From: Eumeta japonica
Taxonomy: Eukaryota; Arthropoda; Insecta; Lepidoptera; Psychidae
Assembly: GCA_005406025.1 (NCBI GenBank)
Contig: BGZK01000094.1
Location: forward strand, 124,001 to 188,000
DNA length: 64,000 bases
Reading direction: 5' to 3'
Shown here: in pieces, positions 35,471-46,680 of the stretch
Layout of the letters: each line of letters begins with the position of its first letter
Numbering within the stretch: position 1 is the stretch's first letter
Translations under genes and position numbers: made by a program
Notes under the pieces: generated by a model
The model's input: only the letters and a program-made list of their open reading frames with translations
Databases searched by the model: none
Told to the model about the DNA's origin: nothing

Positions 35471-35829
35471 AAAATATTACTGCAGTGTATTTTCGTAATG
35501 TCTCAAATTCCTGAGATTCTCAAAATCAATATAATTTCACAAAGATATAGTACACATCTTTGAAACTTGTAAAATGCGCATTTTAAGACCAATTAGAATG
35601 AGAAAAATGTGTATTCGGTAAATAAAATTCAACTTTGTAATATGTTTTGGAAGCGTTTCAAGCGATTACTACTCGTTTATGAATATTTGTTTGTTTAATC
35701 ATTTACTGTAGATATTTAACTCGTTTACAATCCTATCGCTCCATATATACGATTTAATGTACCTAAATTTAATTTTTATATTCGTTGAATAAACTTTAAA
35801 TATTAATTTTTGAATGCATGCCGACATGA
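35471..35829. other. AT-rich stretch
   Basis: Nothing recognisable. Confidence 0.5.
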
Positions 35830-36010
35830 AAAGATTAAAGATGAACTACGGAAAAAAGTATGACAAGTCTCTACCGAGTCCGGCGGCCATGTTGGGGCGG
35901 GGCGGCGCCCGATTATTTATGTGGTTCAATGCCTGCGCGAACACACCCTATAACGGGGTCAACTCGAGGTACGGGATTTTGAAACAGGTCCGTCAAAAGC
36001 TCAACGTATA
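35830..36010. promoter_or_regulatory. GC-rich island, candidate regulatory element
   Basis: CGAGTCCGGCGGCCATG, GGGGCGGGGCGGCGCCCG and TTATTTATGTGG words in a compact block with abrupt edges. The 65-codon frame 35,814-36,011 spans it but has no signature. Confidence 0.28.
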
Positions 36011-37699
36011 ATTATGGAAATCGATTATTTAACCTATTACAATATAGATATAAAAATTAAAAATCAATTTGGCATAATACTTACCACTTATTCATTAATG
36101 ATATTAAAAATAAACAGAAAGATATTACGATTAAGCACAATTTTTTTTTTGTAAGCTTACTCGTTTAATAAAGTTCTTTCAAAAGAGCAATATTATTATA
36201 CACTTTATAGGATCACTAAGCTAATAACTATCATCATATATAACCAAGAGAAACTTTATGATAATGAAATAATTAGCAATCATTGAAAATCATTAAAAAA
36301 ATTGCAGTAAATAGTACCTATCAGTATGTTCGACATTAAATTCATTTTAAATTAAAATTTCATTGACAATGATGCTCATAATTAGTAAATAATAAAAATG
36401 GATCAAGTCTTTCATTATATTGCATTAAGTAGTAGTCCCTGAAGCTACATGAAAGTGCATAGAATGTATAGCTATAGTACACTTCGTACGTATCTTATGA
36501 AATTGATCGACACCCAACAAAGAGACTGACATAGCATTTTGTTTTATTTAAATATAGACCTTAATCCCTTTAGTGAGAGCTCTTTATGAAACATCAATGT
36601 TGACATTTAAAATCTTCGCAAAGAAAGTGTTTTGAATTGAGATGTAACAATGTTGCGATCAGATTAGTCGCCTTGAAAGTACCGTCCTTTTCCAACGCAA
36701 ATAAAGATATTGAATTTTGATAAGAACGTTTCTGTCTCGGAGCTAAAGGAATGGCCTTGCGCCATTCAAAGTAAATAAGCTTAGTCAAAGTCTTAGTTTT
36801 TATATGCTTCGTTCTTAAATTAGCATATAGAATTTGATATACGAAAAAGAATAGTCAAAGAAAAGTCATTTATAAAACAGCGTCACTAAACTTTTAATGA
36901 CGCTGTTTTGTTATGAGTCGACATATCATGAACTTTTCAAAATAAATTTATATCTTCATCTTCGTTTAGGTAAATATTATAATGGGTTATTTTTTCGGTA
37001 TACATATACCAAATTATATTTCTCTACATGTAATTGAAATTTTGTTTCAATGGGTTTTACTAGTAACTGTAATAAGTATACATTTTTTTTATCATATCAA
37101 GTTTTTGTTTATTTTTTCTATCACATATTTCACAAGCATGAAGGTATGATAGAAATATCTCTTGCAGCAATCTTGATTGTAGATTCCAAAAAACGTTATC
37201 CGTTTTTAATTGACCAATGACCCTGATTACATAAAAGTTTAATAATTATTAATGGCTATAATAACAACATTTTATTTAAAACAACTTGCATGCTGCTCAT
37301 TTATTTGCGTAATGGATTTCTTCTTTAATGGGAACCTGCAAAGAAATGAAAGTGTTTTATATTTGTAAAGAGAATTTAGGTGTGTCTAAAGCTAGTTAAT
37401 AGGAAGAAACTTTCGTTGGCTTTATATGTCAGGCAAATACTAAAATCCATAGATTGCAAAACGGGTAGTGATATTGAATTGCGAGCACAAACCGTCTGTG
37501 AAAAAAAAATGGGAACCGATAGGGTAATTGATTGATACTGAAAACATTATATTTCTTGATGAAATACACAAGCTAGCTGATATGACAATGAGTGAATTTT
37601 ACCCTTAAAATGGTTTAAAGCAGAGAAATGATGTCACCAAAATTTTTTGGCATCTTTTTTTTATAAACTGTACACAATAGATTGTCATATGTTTTTTAA
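36011..37699. other. AT-rich stretch with one hairpin
   Basis: No gene is seen. It contains the hairpin at 36,874-36,909. Confidence 0.5.
36874..36909. repeat. perfect 12-bp hairpin
   Basis: AAAACAGCGTCA and its exact reverse complement TGACGCTGTTTT are separated by a 12-nt loop. It is in an otherwise featureless AT-rich region. Confidence 0.8.
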
Positions 37700-37980
37700 C
37701 TTTCGATTACAGAAAAACCTATAAGATGTCTACAGTTTGTTCCATTTCGGTTCGTTTCAATGTCCAGTGTCAACTGACAATCGCTGAGGACGCGAGTGCA
37801 CACTTAGTGTGCATCAATTTTCTTATTTGCGCTCTATCGTAAAAGCTGTAAGATATAAAAGAATCTGAAATTTAATGAATGAAAATAATTTATGTTAAGT
37901 ATTTTACACAAATACATCATGTTGTAATATGGAACCCTACGGAGCGCGACTCCACCTCGAACTTGGCCGGTTTTTTTTTA
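37700..37980 (+). repeat. lepidopteran dispersed repeat, copy B (3' part)
   Basis: TTTCAATGTCCAGTGTCAAC, TAAAAGCTGTAAGATATA and ACACAAATACATCATGTTG parallel copy A in the same order. The copy ends with ATGGAACCCTACGGAGCGCG, ACTCCACCTCGAACTTGGCC and GG plus a T-run, the standard 3' end. The 5' half is missing. The two copies share internal sequence not general to the family, so they may be one local subfamily. Confidence 0.65.
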
Positions 37981-38840
37981 ATGAAGTATATTTTTCTTTG
38001 GCAACACATGTTTCTAAATGTTGTTACTAAAAGCGAAGAAAAAGATATGAAGGAACACAATCTGACGGGTAAATGAAACTTAATCGAGTTACGTGTGAAA
38101 TTTGCAAAAGGCGAAAGCTCACATAATGCCACATGGATTATTGTTATTTCATATTTAGTTTTTCCACATTAAAAGTATTGTCTAGAAATTAAAAAAAAAA
38201 CTTGATTAACACAAGGTACAATGAATCGCTTCACGAGATTAAAACTCTTTTCGCTCTTCATTTAAGTTACGCCTTGATAATTTACATAAAAGCAGTAAAT
38301 AAAGACCTGGGTGGGAAATTTAATCAGGATATAGGGGCAATGAAACAATAATACCTACGAGTGAAAACAGAATACAACCGTGATGGCAGGCTGCTACTGG
38401 ATCTTAAAATGTGATGAGTCAAATAAAGAGTCACAATGTGAAATGCTAAATCAGAAATAAATTAAAAAAAAAAGAAACAGAAAAAGCCCTTCAATATTAG
38501 GCAGCTTACTAAATATATAAGTTTCAATAGATAGTTAGTTATGTAGTAAACGCTTTCAAATTGTGTTTAAATACTTCTCACATAGTTCTTTATTGTGTTC
38601 GTTGCTCAGAAAAATCTCGATGCTGTGGAATAAAATTTAGCTTATATTTATAATCAGCAGTTGAAAAAGTACAGCAATGACTAAAACACAATTTTGTGTA
38701 TGAACTTATAATGTCTTACCGAAATTTACAGATTATGTCTCTATTTATATTTACTTACTAAACAATTTCAACAAATAAGCAACGTTTTTTCTTGACTATA
38801 TAACATTAACTCGATAGAGCTTTGAAAATTTTATTTCACG
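37981..38840. other. AT-rich stretch
   Basis: No gene or island seen. Confidence 0.5.
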
Positions 38841-39185
38841 ATGCTCTCTACCCTTCAGCGCCGCTGGAAAGTCTCTCGAGGAAAAATTCTCAAGGCCATT
38901 TAACGCTAAAAGTGGAGGCCGCTCGGAGGCTTTATCTCGACATTTCAGTGGAGCGAATCTCCGGCAATTTCACAATTTCACGCTGAGCCGGAGAGCTCGT
39001 TACCCGGCCGACGTCGGGACGCGGCCGGCCCTAATGTACCGGAACGGGGCCGCGGCGCGCGCACACGTGGAAAATAATTACCTCTTACTGGCGCAGGAGG
39101 CTGCTGCATCCGGCGTGAGAACTCACCTATCGAAATAGATGTGAGTAGTTTTGAGAAAAAAGATAAGCCGAGCGTATTTCTCAAC
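38841..39185. promoter_or_regulatory. strong GC-rich island, candidate enhancer- or promoter-like element
   Basis: Complex block rising to very high CpG density at 39,000-39,070 (CGGCCGACGTCGGGACGCGG; GGAACGGGGCCGCGGCGCGC). It is flanked by CCATTTAACGC, GGCTTTATCTCG and a GAAAATAATTACC word. The 68-codon minus frame at 38,978-39,184 has no signature. Confidence 0.35.
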
Positions 39186-39369
39186 GACGTCTTTCAACCG
39201 AAGAGGGAAAAAAGTTAATCCATGTGGAAACACAATCTACATAATTCTCATCGAGATAGGCTAAACTCGGTTAACTTTGTTTTCTGTAAAAAAAAAGGTT
39301 TCTTCCTTTACGTAACGTCCTTATTTTTCTCCGCAGCACGTCCTTTTTATTCATAAGGCTTTGACGCAA
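39186..39369. other. spacer
   Basis: No feature seen. Confidence 0.4.
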
Positions 39370-39880
39370 CTCGGGGACCCCCTAAATGAATGGCTGTTCG
39401 TTGTTTTACGCGTCTATTCGCCGGGCCGAGGCGGGATAGGCAGAGATTTTACTCACAACTTTGCAAAAGACAAGCAGTTTCCGAGGAACGTTTTGATATT
39501 GTACGACGTTTGCGTCCCGCTTATGTTTTGACCTATAAAATATACGAGTTTATATATAAAGTATACATGAGAAAATGAAAGGGAATATTAAAGATAAAAT
39601 TGGTATAATAAGGTCTTCGTGTACGGTCAGAAGGCGCCGCCGCGCGCCGGTCGCTCAGGAGTTTAATTAATACGTTAACTTCTTATATTAAAATATCCAG
39701 TCGCGTGAGTCCGCCGGGTGCGGCATTTACATTGTAGTATTTTAATCTGTCGGTGAGTTGAAAGCGCCTGCAACACGACCGCACTGCAGCCTTCACATGC
39801 GTTGCGTTGCAAAGTCTCATGGTAATAGAAGTAGAATTTTGTTCTACATGGCGTCCTTTTGATATTGAAAACAATAAATT
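39370..39880. promoter_or_regulatory. pair of GC-rich islands
   Basis: Two cores, 39,375-39,540 (CGCCGGGCCGAGGCGGGATAG) and 39,610-39,860 (GAAGGCGCCGCCGCGCGCCG; GTCCGCCGGGTGCGGC; CACATGCGTTGCGTTGC). The second contains GTTTAATTAATACGTTAAC. Several overlapping short frames are open on both strands, typical of stop-poor non-coding DNA. Confidence 0.3.
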
Positions 39881-40169
39881 GTTTCGTTATAGTCGTTTGC
39901 ATAATTATTATTTAGATAAGTCAATTAATTTATATGAATTAAATTTGTCAATATTGTAAATAAGTTTTCTTTTATTGTTAAAACACATCTCAAAAATACG
40001 TTGTTTTATGCAGTATATTCAATTTTTGCAACAAAACGCAAGTTTTCTTGCATAAATATTTTTTTGTAGTAGTGATTATAGACTAGTTTAAAAATACTAT
40101 TTGCAGATAAAACTATCGATATTTCTAATGAATCTAGGTAAATAAAAATAAACAGAAATTTATCCGCAT

Positions 40170-40690
40170 CCGCGCTCGTGCTTTTATTATCGATTGAGAA
40201 TTCAAAATCGATGCATCCGGAGCACCTGTGAAACTATCCTCCTATTTTCCGGCAAATCGATTTGCAGGAGCTACATAAAAATTCCTTCGAAAATATATAA
40301 AACTCTTCTCATCCGCGATCCAATTTTTCCCACGCGAATATGCAGATTCAGATCGTACTCCGGGTGTCGCTTTTCGTTCCCGTACATACCTACGTGAGGA
40401 CAAATTTGAATTTAGATGTCGCGTTGCGTCTCGTGGTAACGGCCCCGGGATCCGGGCTTTACGAGGCGGGCCGAGCGGGCCGCACTCGGCGCGCCATCAC
40501 GCCCAAACTGCGAGCGCGGCTTAGGGCCCCCGCGCACTATACACCCGCACGTGTACGCCCGGCGCGCGCCAGGCAACGGGTTACCGAGAGAAAGGTAAAC
40601 TCTTATGCAGCGAGAATATTGTTTTCTTAAAATAAAAACGAATTATTTCTGCGCGCGAGTCCGACTCGCGGTCGGTCGGTTCGGTAACAC
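40170..40690. promoter_or_regulatory. strong GC-rich island with a donor-like site
   Basis: It begins with Hox-like TTTTATTATCGATTG and reaches extreme CpG density at 40,440-40,580 (GGCGGGCCGAGCGGGCCGCA; CCCGGCGCGCGCCAGGC). GAGAGAAAG followed by GTAAACTC (about 40,593) would be a usable splice donor, so a promoter with first exon is conceivable. The frame 40,340-40,630 (96 codons, arginine/alanine-rich) has no recognisable domain. It closes with GCGCGAGTCCGACTCGCGG, which resembles the end of the lepidopteran dispersed repeat. Confidence 0.33.
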
Positions 40691-40984
40691 AAATTTTATT
40701 CAAGTATTAAACTAAAAAATGTCTTTAATTCAATTCAATCGGGGATCGTTAGCTCGAGCTTAATTGACACTGTACTTTTTGTTATTTGTTCTATTAATAT
40801 ACATTCTTTTTTATAATTACATAGAGTGTAGAACGCTTGAATGGCTTTTAGTATATGCTTTATTGCAAATATGATAAAAGAAAAGTTCAAGAAGGCACGT
40901 TACTTGTGTGATAGTCCCCTTAATATTTTATTTTTTTGTGTATTTTAATCGTCTATTTACTACGATTCAAAAGATATAGCTCTT
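40691..40984. other. AT-rich spacer
   Basis: No feature seen. Confidence 0.5.
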
Positions 40985-41085
40985 TAAAATAAAAACAGAC
41001 GGACGGACAGATGGCGAACGGATCAACGGCGTAGGCTTAGTAATAAGTCCATTTGGCGTTTTTGTATGCGGAATTATAAAAAAGA
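40985..41085 (-). repeat. lepidopteran dispersed repeat, copy E (5' fragment, reversed)
   Basis: Read on the minus strand it gives TATTACTAAGCCTACGCCG followed by TCTGTCCGTCCGTCTGT, the TTACTAAGxCTCCGCTGTCCGTCC block near the 5' end of the common lepidopteran repeat. The rest of the element is absent. Confidence 0.55.
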
Positions 41086-41470
41086 ATAGTCAATTTTATA
41101 ATATCGCAATTATGGTTTAACATATTTTAATTGATATTATTCTATGCAAACCTGCTGTCTGATTTGTAAAAAAAATTTTTAATACTTGTTTATTAATTCA
41201 TTATAAAAATCACTACTTTTTATTACGGAGTATAGCTTATTATCCAAATAACGTTTTCACGACCTTGTTACTATAACCTTTTTTTAATATTTAATAATAT
41301 TTCTAAATAGCAGTGCACTCTTAATTCGTTTACATAAAGATGACATACAATGCTCGGAGTTACAGCCCTTCAAATCTAATGTGTAGTTTAAGCGGTAGCT
41401 TTATTAGAGACCTCTGCGACCTGACCACAAATAATTGCAATATCCTTTCAGCGATAGAAAAGTTCACTAG
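41086..41470. other. AT-rich stretch
   Basis: No feature beyond the left part of a stop-poor frame that continues into the next island. Confidence 0.45.
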
Positions 41471-41830
41471 TGAATCCAGCACTTTACACGAAACGGCTAA
41501 GAAGGAACTGTCAGGAGTGGCGCTGCCAAATGGCGACCTCTCCGGGCCGAATGCGGAGCGACAGTTTCGCCCGGAATGGAAACGTCTATCGAGAAGCCGC
41601 CGCGAGTTCGTTATACAAATGCGTCTCATTAACTTTTACCAGTTCGCGCGATGTCGACGCCGGACGGCGCCGCCTACTATTTTGATTTGTGTCGAATTTA
41701 CGAAAGTATGGCCGCGGCGATGGACGTAAATCGTACCGGTAGCGACTGCCGGCTTTTTTCGTATATCTTCATGCATATATTGATTGTCCGCCGCAAAACC
41801 GAAGTCGGTGAAGTAGAATCTCATTTGTAA
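41471..41830. promoter_or_regulatory. GC-rich island, open on both strands
   Basis: Mixed CpG-rich sequence (GCCAAATGGCGACCTCTCCG; GATGTCGACGCCGGACGGCG; TATGGCCGCGGCGATGGACG). Frames 41,340-41,729 plus, 41,360-41,629 minus, 41,470-41,685 plus and 41,636-41,842 minus are all open at once, which argues against any being coding. None shows a family motif. Candidate conserved non-coding element. Confidence 0.3.
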
Positions 41831-42374
41831 AGGTTTGCACAAATCAAGTTTAGCACTTTTTTTCGTTTGACTTTGATACGTGGATGTATTTTAAAAAATG
41901 TTCTATTTCCAAATAAAATTCTATATTAAATACCATATTAGAGATATTATAAATACCAGCAACTTGTAGGATAAATTTTTGAGAATATCCTACTATTTTT
42001 TTCTTAACTTCCTGCTAAGAAATTAGAGAATTTTTAAAATTTCGGGATATAAACGTTTAATATAAGACTCGTTTTGAAAAATGAGAATAAAAATTTTCTG
42101 TGGAATCTCGCAAATAATGTGTCCTATTTTACAGAAAAATCAAAGTAATAATATATAGCCTCAATAAACGGTATTTTTGTGTATATATTTTAATCCTGCT
42201 AGAATTCGTTGCTGTTGTTGATAAAACATTTTTAACACCAAATTCGTAATTTATCTACATTTTTTCTTCTTTAAGGAAATTAAGGTCTAAAGCCTTCTAT
42301 TTATGGCAAAAACATTATGGGAGGATATGATCGGGGCTCAACAGTGGGGCGAAATCAATTGATCCCTTCATTGG
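41831..42374. other. AT-rich stretch
   Basis: No feature seen. Confidence 0.5.
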
Positions 42375-42960
42375 CGTAATAGAAATTGAGACATAAACTC
42401 CTCTACATTAGCAAATGGAGATCGATATACAACGAAAAGCGATTACGTCGAACAAAGCTCTCGAACTCCGTACAAATATTATCAAAAGGAATATCTCGCG
42501 ATCACAGAGTCAGATACCTAACCGGTTTACGCGCCGCCCGCCGCCCGCCGCCCGCCGGGGCGGACGTGCCGAACAAACAAAGGGCTGTTCGACTCCCAAC
42601 TCGTTTCCGATAAGGAGCCAGCTCGAGCGAGTACGTTTAGAAACGAATTTCCTCTTGAATAAGATGAATTTCACGTGGCCCGCGGGCCGACGAATAACAA
42701 TAGGTGAATTTATGTAAATGAACACCGGCGCTTCGTCACAAAAAGGAAACGAACAACGGAAGGGTATTCAATTCGAGCGACGACGATCGCCCCGAAAGGG
42801 CCCGTCGGAGCACACGCCCCCGCCCCCCGGCCGCGCGATATGAAATGAATAAAATAGGTAACGCGTACGTCTGCTGCCGGTTGTCGCTGCGGTATGAATT
42901 CGTTTGCACCCAGGGTAGGGTCCTTAACGTTTGTTTGTGTTTATCGTATAGCGAACGAAC
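42375..42960. promoter_or_regulatory. long GC-rich island, candidate enhancer-like element
   Basis: About 580 bp of mostly complex sequence, one of the longest islands. It includes TTACGTCGAACAAAGC (Sox/TCF-like AACAAAG), a short GCCGCCC tandem (42,533-42,557), CACGTGGCCCGCGGGCCG and GAATAACAATAGG (Sox-like), then CGCCCCGAAAGGGCCCGTCG and CCCCGCCCCCCGGCCGCGCG. Three overlapping frames are open without any signature. Confidence 0.35.
42533..42557. repeat. GCCGCCC heptamer tandem
   Basis: Three exact GCCGCCC units plus a partial fourth (GCCG), the only purely tandem GC-rich array in the window. Confidence 0.75.
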
Positions 42961-43016
42961 TGTGTTTAATATAACGATGACGTCTATCCAACTAACTGTA
43001 TCCCTATAACATGTTA

Positions 43017-44020
43017 GGTCGGGAAAAGTTTTTTTCGTATTTCATAAGTAAAAGTTGCAGTAAAATCTTTTTCGTTGTGCTGTTTATATTTGCCTAGTTT
43101 TGATACTACCATTAAAATAGATGACATTTTAAAGAAAGAAAAATAAAAAGCAAAAACGGGGTCCCGCCATTTTTCTGTTACTTTTCTGTCCACCAAAATG
43201 AGTGAATAAACCTAACGTAGAAAATTCGATATATTTTAAAGGTTTATTACAAGAAAAATAAAAGAAAAATGCGCCACAAGTTACGAAAAAAAATTGTGAC
43301 ATTTATGAACTTAATGCGGTGTTGGTAAGAGTAGCACAAAACTGGTTCAAGAGTTTTCACTCCGGAAATATTGATGTCAATGATGAACCTCGCTCTCGTC
43401 GACCTGTTACGGAGAAAATCAATATGATTTTAGAAAAAGTAGAGCAAGATCGGCATATTAGTTCTTACGACATAGCTAAAGTACTGGGTGTTGACCACAA
43501 AGTTGTCTTGATTTATTTGATGAAAGCTCGATACTTGAGTCCCACACGAGCTCACTGAAAGAAATTTAATGAATTGTGTACTCATTTGCGATTCTCTATT
43601 GAAATTTAATGAAATTTGAATTTGAATTTTTGAAAATATTTATCACTACTGATAAAAATTGCATTATCTACTACAACAGCATCAGAATAAGATCACGGTT
43701 ATAAGATAAGCAAGCTACGTAAACTATAGCAAACCCGGGTTAAATCTCAAGAAGTTGACGTGCGATTGAAAGCGCATTATTCATTACGAGCTTTTAGCTC
43801 CGGGCAAAACCATCAATTCAGATCTCTACTGTCAACAGCTGATGAGGCTTGAACGAGAAGTACAGAAAGAACGCTCGGTATTGATCAACAGAAAGGATGT
43901 ACCTAGTTTTTCACCATGATAACGCCAGAAAATACACATATTTAACTTTACAACAACCTTATACTCGTATGTTACGAACTTTTGAATATTTAATACATGC
44001 AGCCATAACTTCTGTCCGCT
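43017..44020 (+). mobile_element. mariner (mellifera-type), copy 1, 3'-truncated
   Basis: It starts after a TA (43,015-43,016) with the inverted-repeat end GGTCGGGAAAAGTTTTTTTC, similar to copy 2. The transposase frame begins near ATGAGTGAATAAACC (43,198), with an early stop. It has an open helix-turn-helix segment (43,319-43,558) with VRVAQNWFKSFHSGN, DEPRSRRPVT and VEQDRHISSYDIAK-LG. The catalytic region follows with frameshifts: the first aspartate survives in a TTDKN-like block near 43,650 and the second in HHDNA at about 43,915. Sequence homology fades at about 44,020. The third aspartate and the 3' inverted repeat are missing. Confidence 0.8.
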
Positions 44021-44734
44021 TTTTATGTTTTTAAATAACTTTATAACAGATAAATTGATATTTATACGAATACATGTGATCAAAGTAGCAAACGGTTATT
44101 TGGTAATTTAAAATATGAAATTATATTTTAATATATTAGGTATTTACAAATATGACGTTTATGGTAAGGGTAAAAGGAAAAAAGAACCCTTGTACCTTCA
44201 TCGTGACCGTTCATCCTACTTCGTAGTATAATAGCTCCGCCATATTTGTCGCTTCCCTTGAAATTGTAGTCAGGTGTTTTATGTGAGTCACCACACAATT
44301 TTTGTGAACAACATTATGAAATAAAAGTAATAGGACAATTTCCATGTATAAAATTTAGGGGACAATTTTTTTAATGTGTTAAATTATTCTCTCGGGTGTA
44401 TATTTTGCAGTCTATTAACTTTCATGATCATTATTTTACATTTTCACTTCAAACTTTTGAAACATGTTTTAAAAATCCCACAGTAATCAGACTTTATCAA
44501 CAAATTCAAATTATTTTGTACGTGATCTATGAGCAAATTATGTAAGATTTTCACGATCTTCAGTTTGCAGTCATGCGTGCCCGTATGCTAGTGCAAAAAG
44601 CCAACATCCACCATTCAAATATATATACAGTTCACCATATTATTTTATACGAAATTATAAAAGTCATAACAAGTGACGTGATAAAACTGATTGAAACTAA
44701 ATGCAATAGTAAATTTCGCTGTGAATCTTTTGTT
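44021..44734. other. AT-rich stretch, possibly more repeat debris
   Basis: No gene seen. The part from about 44,540 to 44,734 may belong to the dispersed repeat ending at 44,790, but its identity is not clear by eye. Confidence 0.4.
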
Positions 44735-44790
44735 CTTACGGAACTCTGGATGCGAGCATTCGACTCCAGACTTGTCCGGTTATTTTTATC
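44735..44790 (+). repeat. lepidopteran dispersed repeat, copy C (3' end)
   Basis: CTTACGGAACTCTGGATGCG, AGCATTCGACTCCAGACTTG and TCCGGTTATTTTTAT follow the ACGGAACCC..GCGAGTCCGACTCGCACTTGGCCGGTTTTT end in order, with scattered substitutions. Confidence 0.55.
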
Positions 44791-45479
44791 TATCACATGA
44801 TAAACTATATATATATATTATATATTAAATCACCGATTTTTTAATTATAAACTAATTTCACAGGATTCGCATTAAAAATATACTTACGACATCTTATCTT
44901 ACACTTAAGATCTACTACTAGGAAACACGAGGACGGCACAAACACCTCGATAAATTTTTATTTCTCGTCTCACTGTTTGAATGTTTTATGGTTCCAGTAG
45001 ATCTCGATGCACCTACATTTTATAGTTGTACTGAGTTTGAATCCGTCATAAGAACGTGCGATCAATGTTGTAGGCCACTTCAAGCGGTCGATGTATGTAT
45101 TGAAAGCTTCACGCCGGCAGCTGACGAAAATTTGAATATTGAATTATAGATGATCGCCAGATGAGCTCTTACTATGATGCGTAACGTAGATCTGCCACCT
45201 ATTGTAATGTCTGTGTCGTGTGAATGGTGCGAAACTATCAACTAATAATTATAAATTTTATACAAATTTATTATCTCACCCAACCATAAGAAGGTTAAAT
45301 ATTTAGACCTAATGTTTTTATTGCATTTACTTTAACAATGGTGAAACACAAAATATACAACTACAATTATTGCTTTTAGTCATAAATTAACAGATTTAAG
45401 TATTATTAATGAAGCATGTAGAAGTAATATGTATATATAGATACGCATACTTATTACAATTTTTTAATTTTTTTAATTT
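44791..45479. other. AT-rich stretch with a GC-richer patch
   Basis: No gene is seen. A TATATATATATTATATATTA microsatellite lies at 44,806-44,826. A richer patch at 44,900-45,240 includes CTTCACGCCGGCAGCTGACG and has no conserved frame. Confidence 0.4.
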
Positions 45480-46040
45480 TTTTAAACCTTTTTATAAGGA
45501 TGTATCACTCGCCTGACAGACACTGTTCTGCTCTTTCTTATACCTAGTGGGTGGCTTGTCTATAGTTACTGCACGTAGCTCCGTCAGCGTGGACATAGAA
45601 TGAATTTGTATTCATTCTATGTCCTTTGCATCAATTGATGAACATATCAATTACGGTCTCGCTTTTTATTCCGACTTTTGTTACTTTTGCTTCTGATCTC
45701 GACTCCACACTCATTTTAGACCCTAGACCCTTTTTTAATTACTGTCTCGGCCCCGCTTTCAATTCTAGTCCTGGTCCCGTTCTCGATTTTGTTCCACGTA
45801 CCATTTTCAATTTTAATTTAGCTTTATTAGTTTTCCATTTCTATCCAAATTAGAACTGTGATTGGTAGCTTCCACCAGTCACACTTTCAATTTGGTCAAA
45901 GCCAGAGGCAAATAATTCCCTTTAACTTTTGTATTTCGATTGTAATAAGGCTTTTATTTTCGAAGCAGATTTCACGTTGAATTTTGACCCAGGCTACTTT
46001 TCCAATTTCGTTCTCGGTTCTGTCTCTCATCCTGCTTACC
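45480..46040 (-). repeat. second copy of the purine-array repeat, inverted
   Basis: The reverse complement matches the repeat at 1,535-2,165 in order. The tail is ACTCGCCTGACAGACACTGTTC with TCTGCTCTTTCTTAT, then TCAGCGTGGACATAGAATGAA (compare TCCATGCTGG..TCATTCTACG in copy 1), then a long pyrimidine-rich array of TTCCGACTTT, GTCTCGGCCCCGC, CAATTCTAGTCCTGGTCCCG and TTCTCGATTTTG units to about 46,030. It codes for no protein; the 75-codon frame 45,626-45,853 is read through the array. Confidence 0.6.
45591..45624. repeat. perfect 15-bp hairpin inside the repeat copy
   Basis: GGACATAGAATGAAT, a 4-nt loop TTGT, then the exact reverse complement ATTCATTCTATGTCC. The homologous place in the copy at 1,535-2,165 has the single-arm sequence only, so the second arm here is a secondary inverted duplication. 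Confidence 0.8.
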
Positions 46041-46119
46041 ATTCAGTTTTATATTCCGATACCACTACCGATATAAGTCTAGATAATATTGTTGTTTTTT
46101 AAGTATAGTACATACAGTT

Positions 46120-46410
46120 ACATACAGTGTGCAAAATTTCATTAAGATCGGTTAAGTACTTTCGGGAGTTCATCGCGGACCAACATTGGACACGGGAATT
46201 TCTACATATAATAGAAATGGTTTTATTCGCAATCACAAAAAACTACTGAACGTATCGTAATGGGACCATGACCAGTCCACGTGGGATCGTTTGATTTTAG
46301 CCTATTAAGTCCTTGAAATCCATACACCCCTTAAGTACGTCTTTTTTTACTTCCTTTCATAACCCATAATCTCCATCAAAGCGGGCGAGTGACTGCTAGT
46401 ACATAACAAA
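46120..46410 (+). repeat. dispersed repeat tail (SINE/LINE-derived)
   Basis: GCAAAATTTCATTAAGATCG, GTTAAGTACTTTCGGGAGTT, TCATCGCGGACC and ACACGGGAATTTCTACATAT are the familiar AAATTTCATxAAxATCGGTTxAG..GGAG..GGAC end of insect dispersed repeats. A second module, with ACTACTGAACGTATCG and ending GCGGGCGAGTGACTGCTAGT, follows to about 46,400. Non-coding. Confidence 0.5.
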
Positions 46411-46589
46411 AGGTAAATAGTGACGAATACATAAATATGATGAAGTCATTCCCACGTCTTTTCAAGAGTTTTCATTTTGACAGTGAGTATTACACAAATA
46501 AAACAATTCACATGCACTTGGCTCCATACCGCTAAAATAGATAACAAGGAAAGCACTGTGGTCAAATACCCGCAGTTATTTTACTAGAC

Positions 46590-46680
46590 CGAGCGTCGGC
46601 CCCGCCCGCCGCCGCAAACACCCCGGCGCCCGTGGCTTTTTGTCCGTTTCTCGTGCCCGAGACGCTGACGTAATCCTTTA
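46590..46680. promoter_or_regulatory. short GC-rich island
   Basis: GAGCGTCGGCCCCGCCCGCC, then GCCGCAAACACCCCGGCGCC and GAGACGCTGACG. Candidate regulatory element; the frame 46,640-47,023 that starts here runs into a dispersed repeat and is not a gene. Confidence 0.25.

Noticed and set aside
41340..41842. Four overlapping frames open on both strands
   Set aside because: Simultaneous openness in several frames reflects base composition; none shows a domain or a consistent codon pattern.
43319..43558. Open frame as a host helix-turn-helix gene
   Set aside because: It is the DNA-binding part of a decayed mariner transposase bounded by a mariner inverted-repeat end at 43,017.
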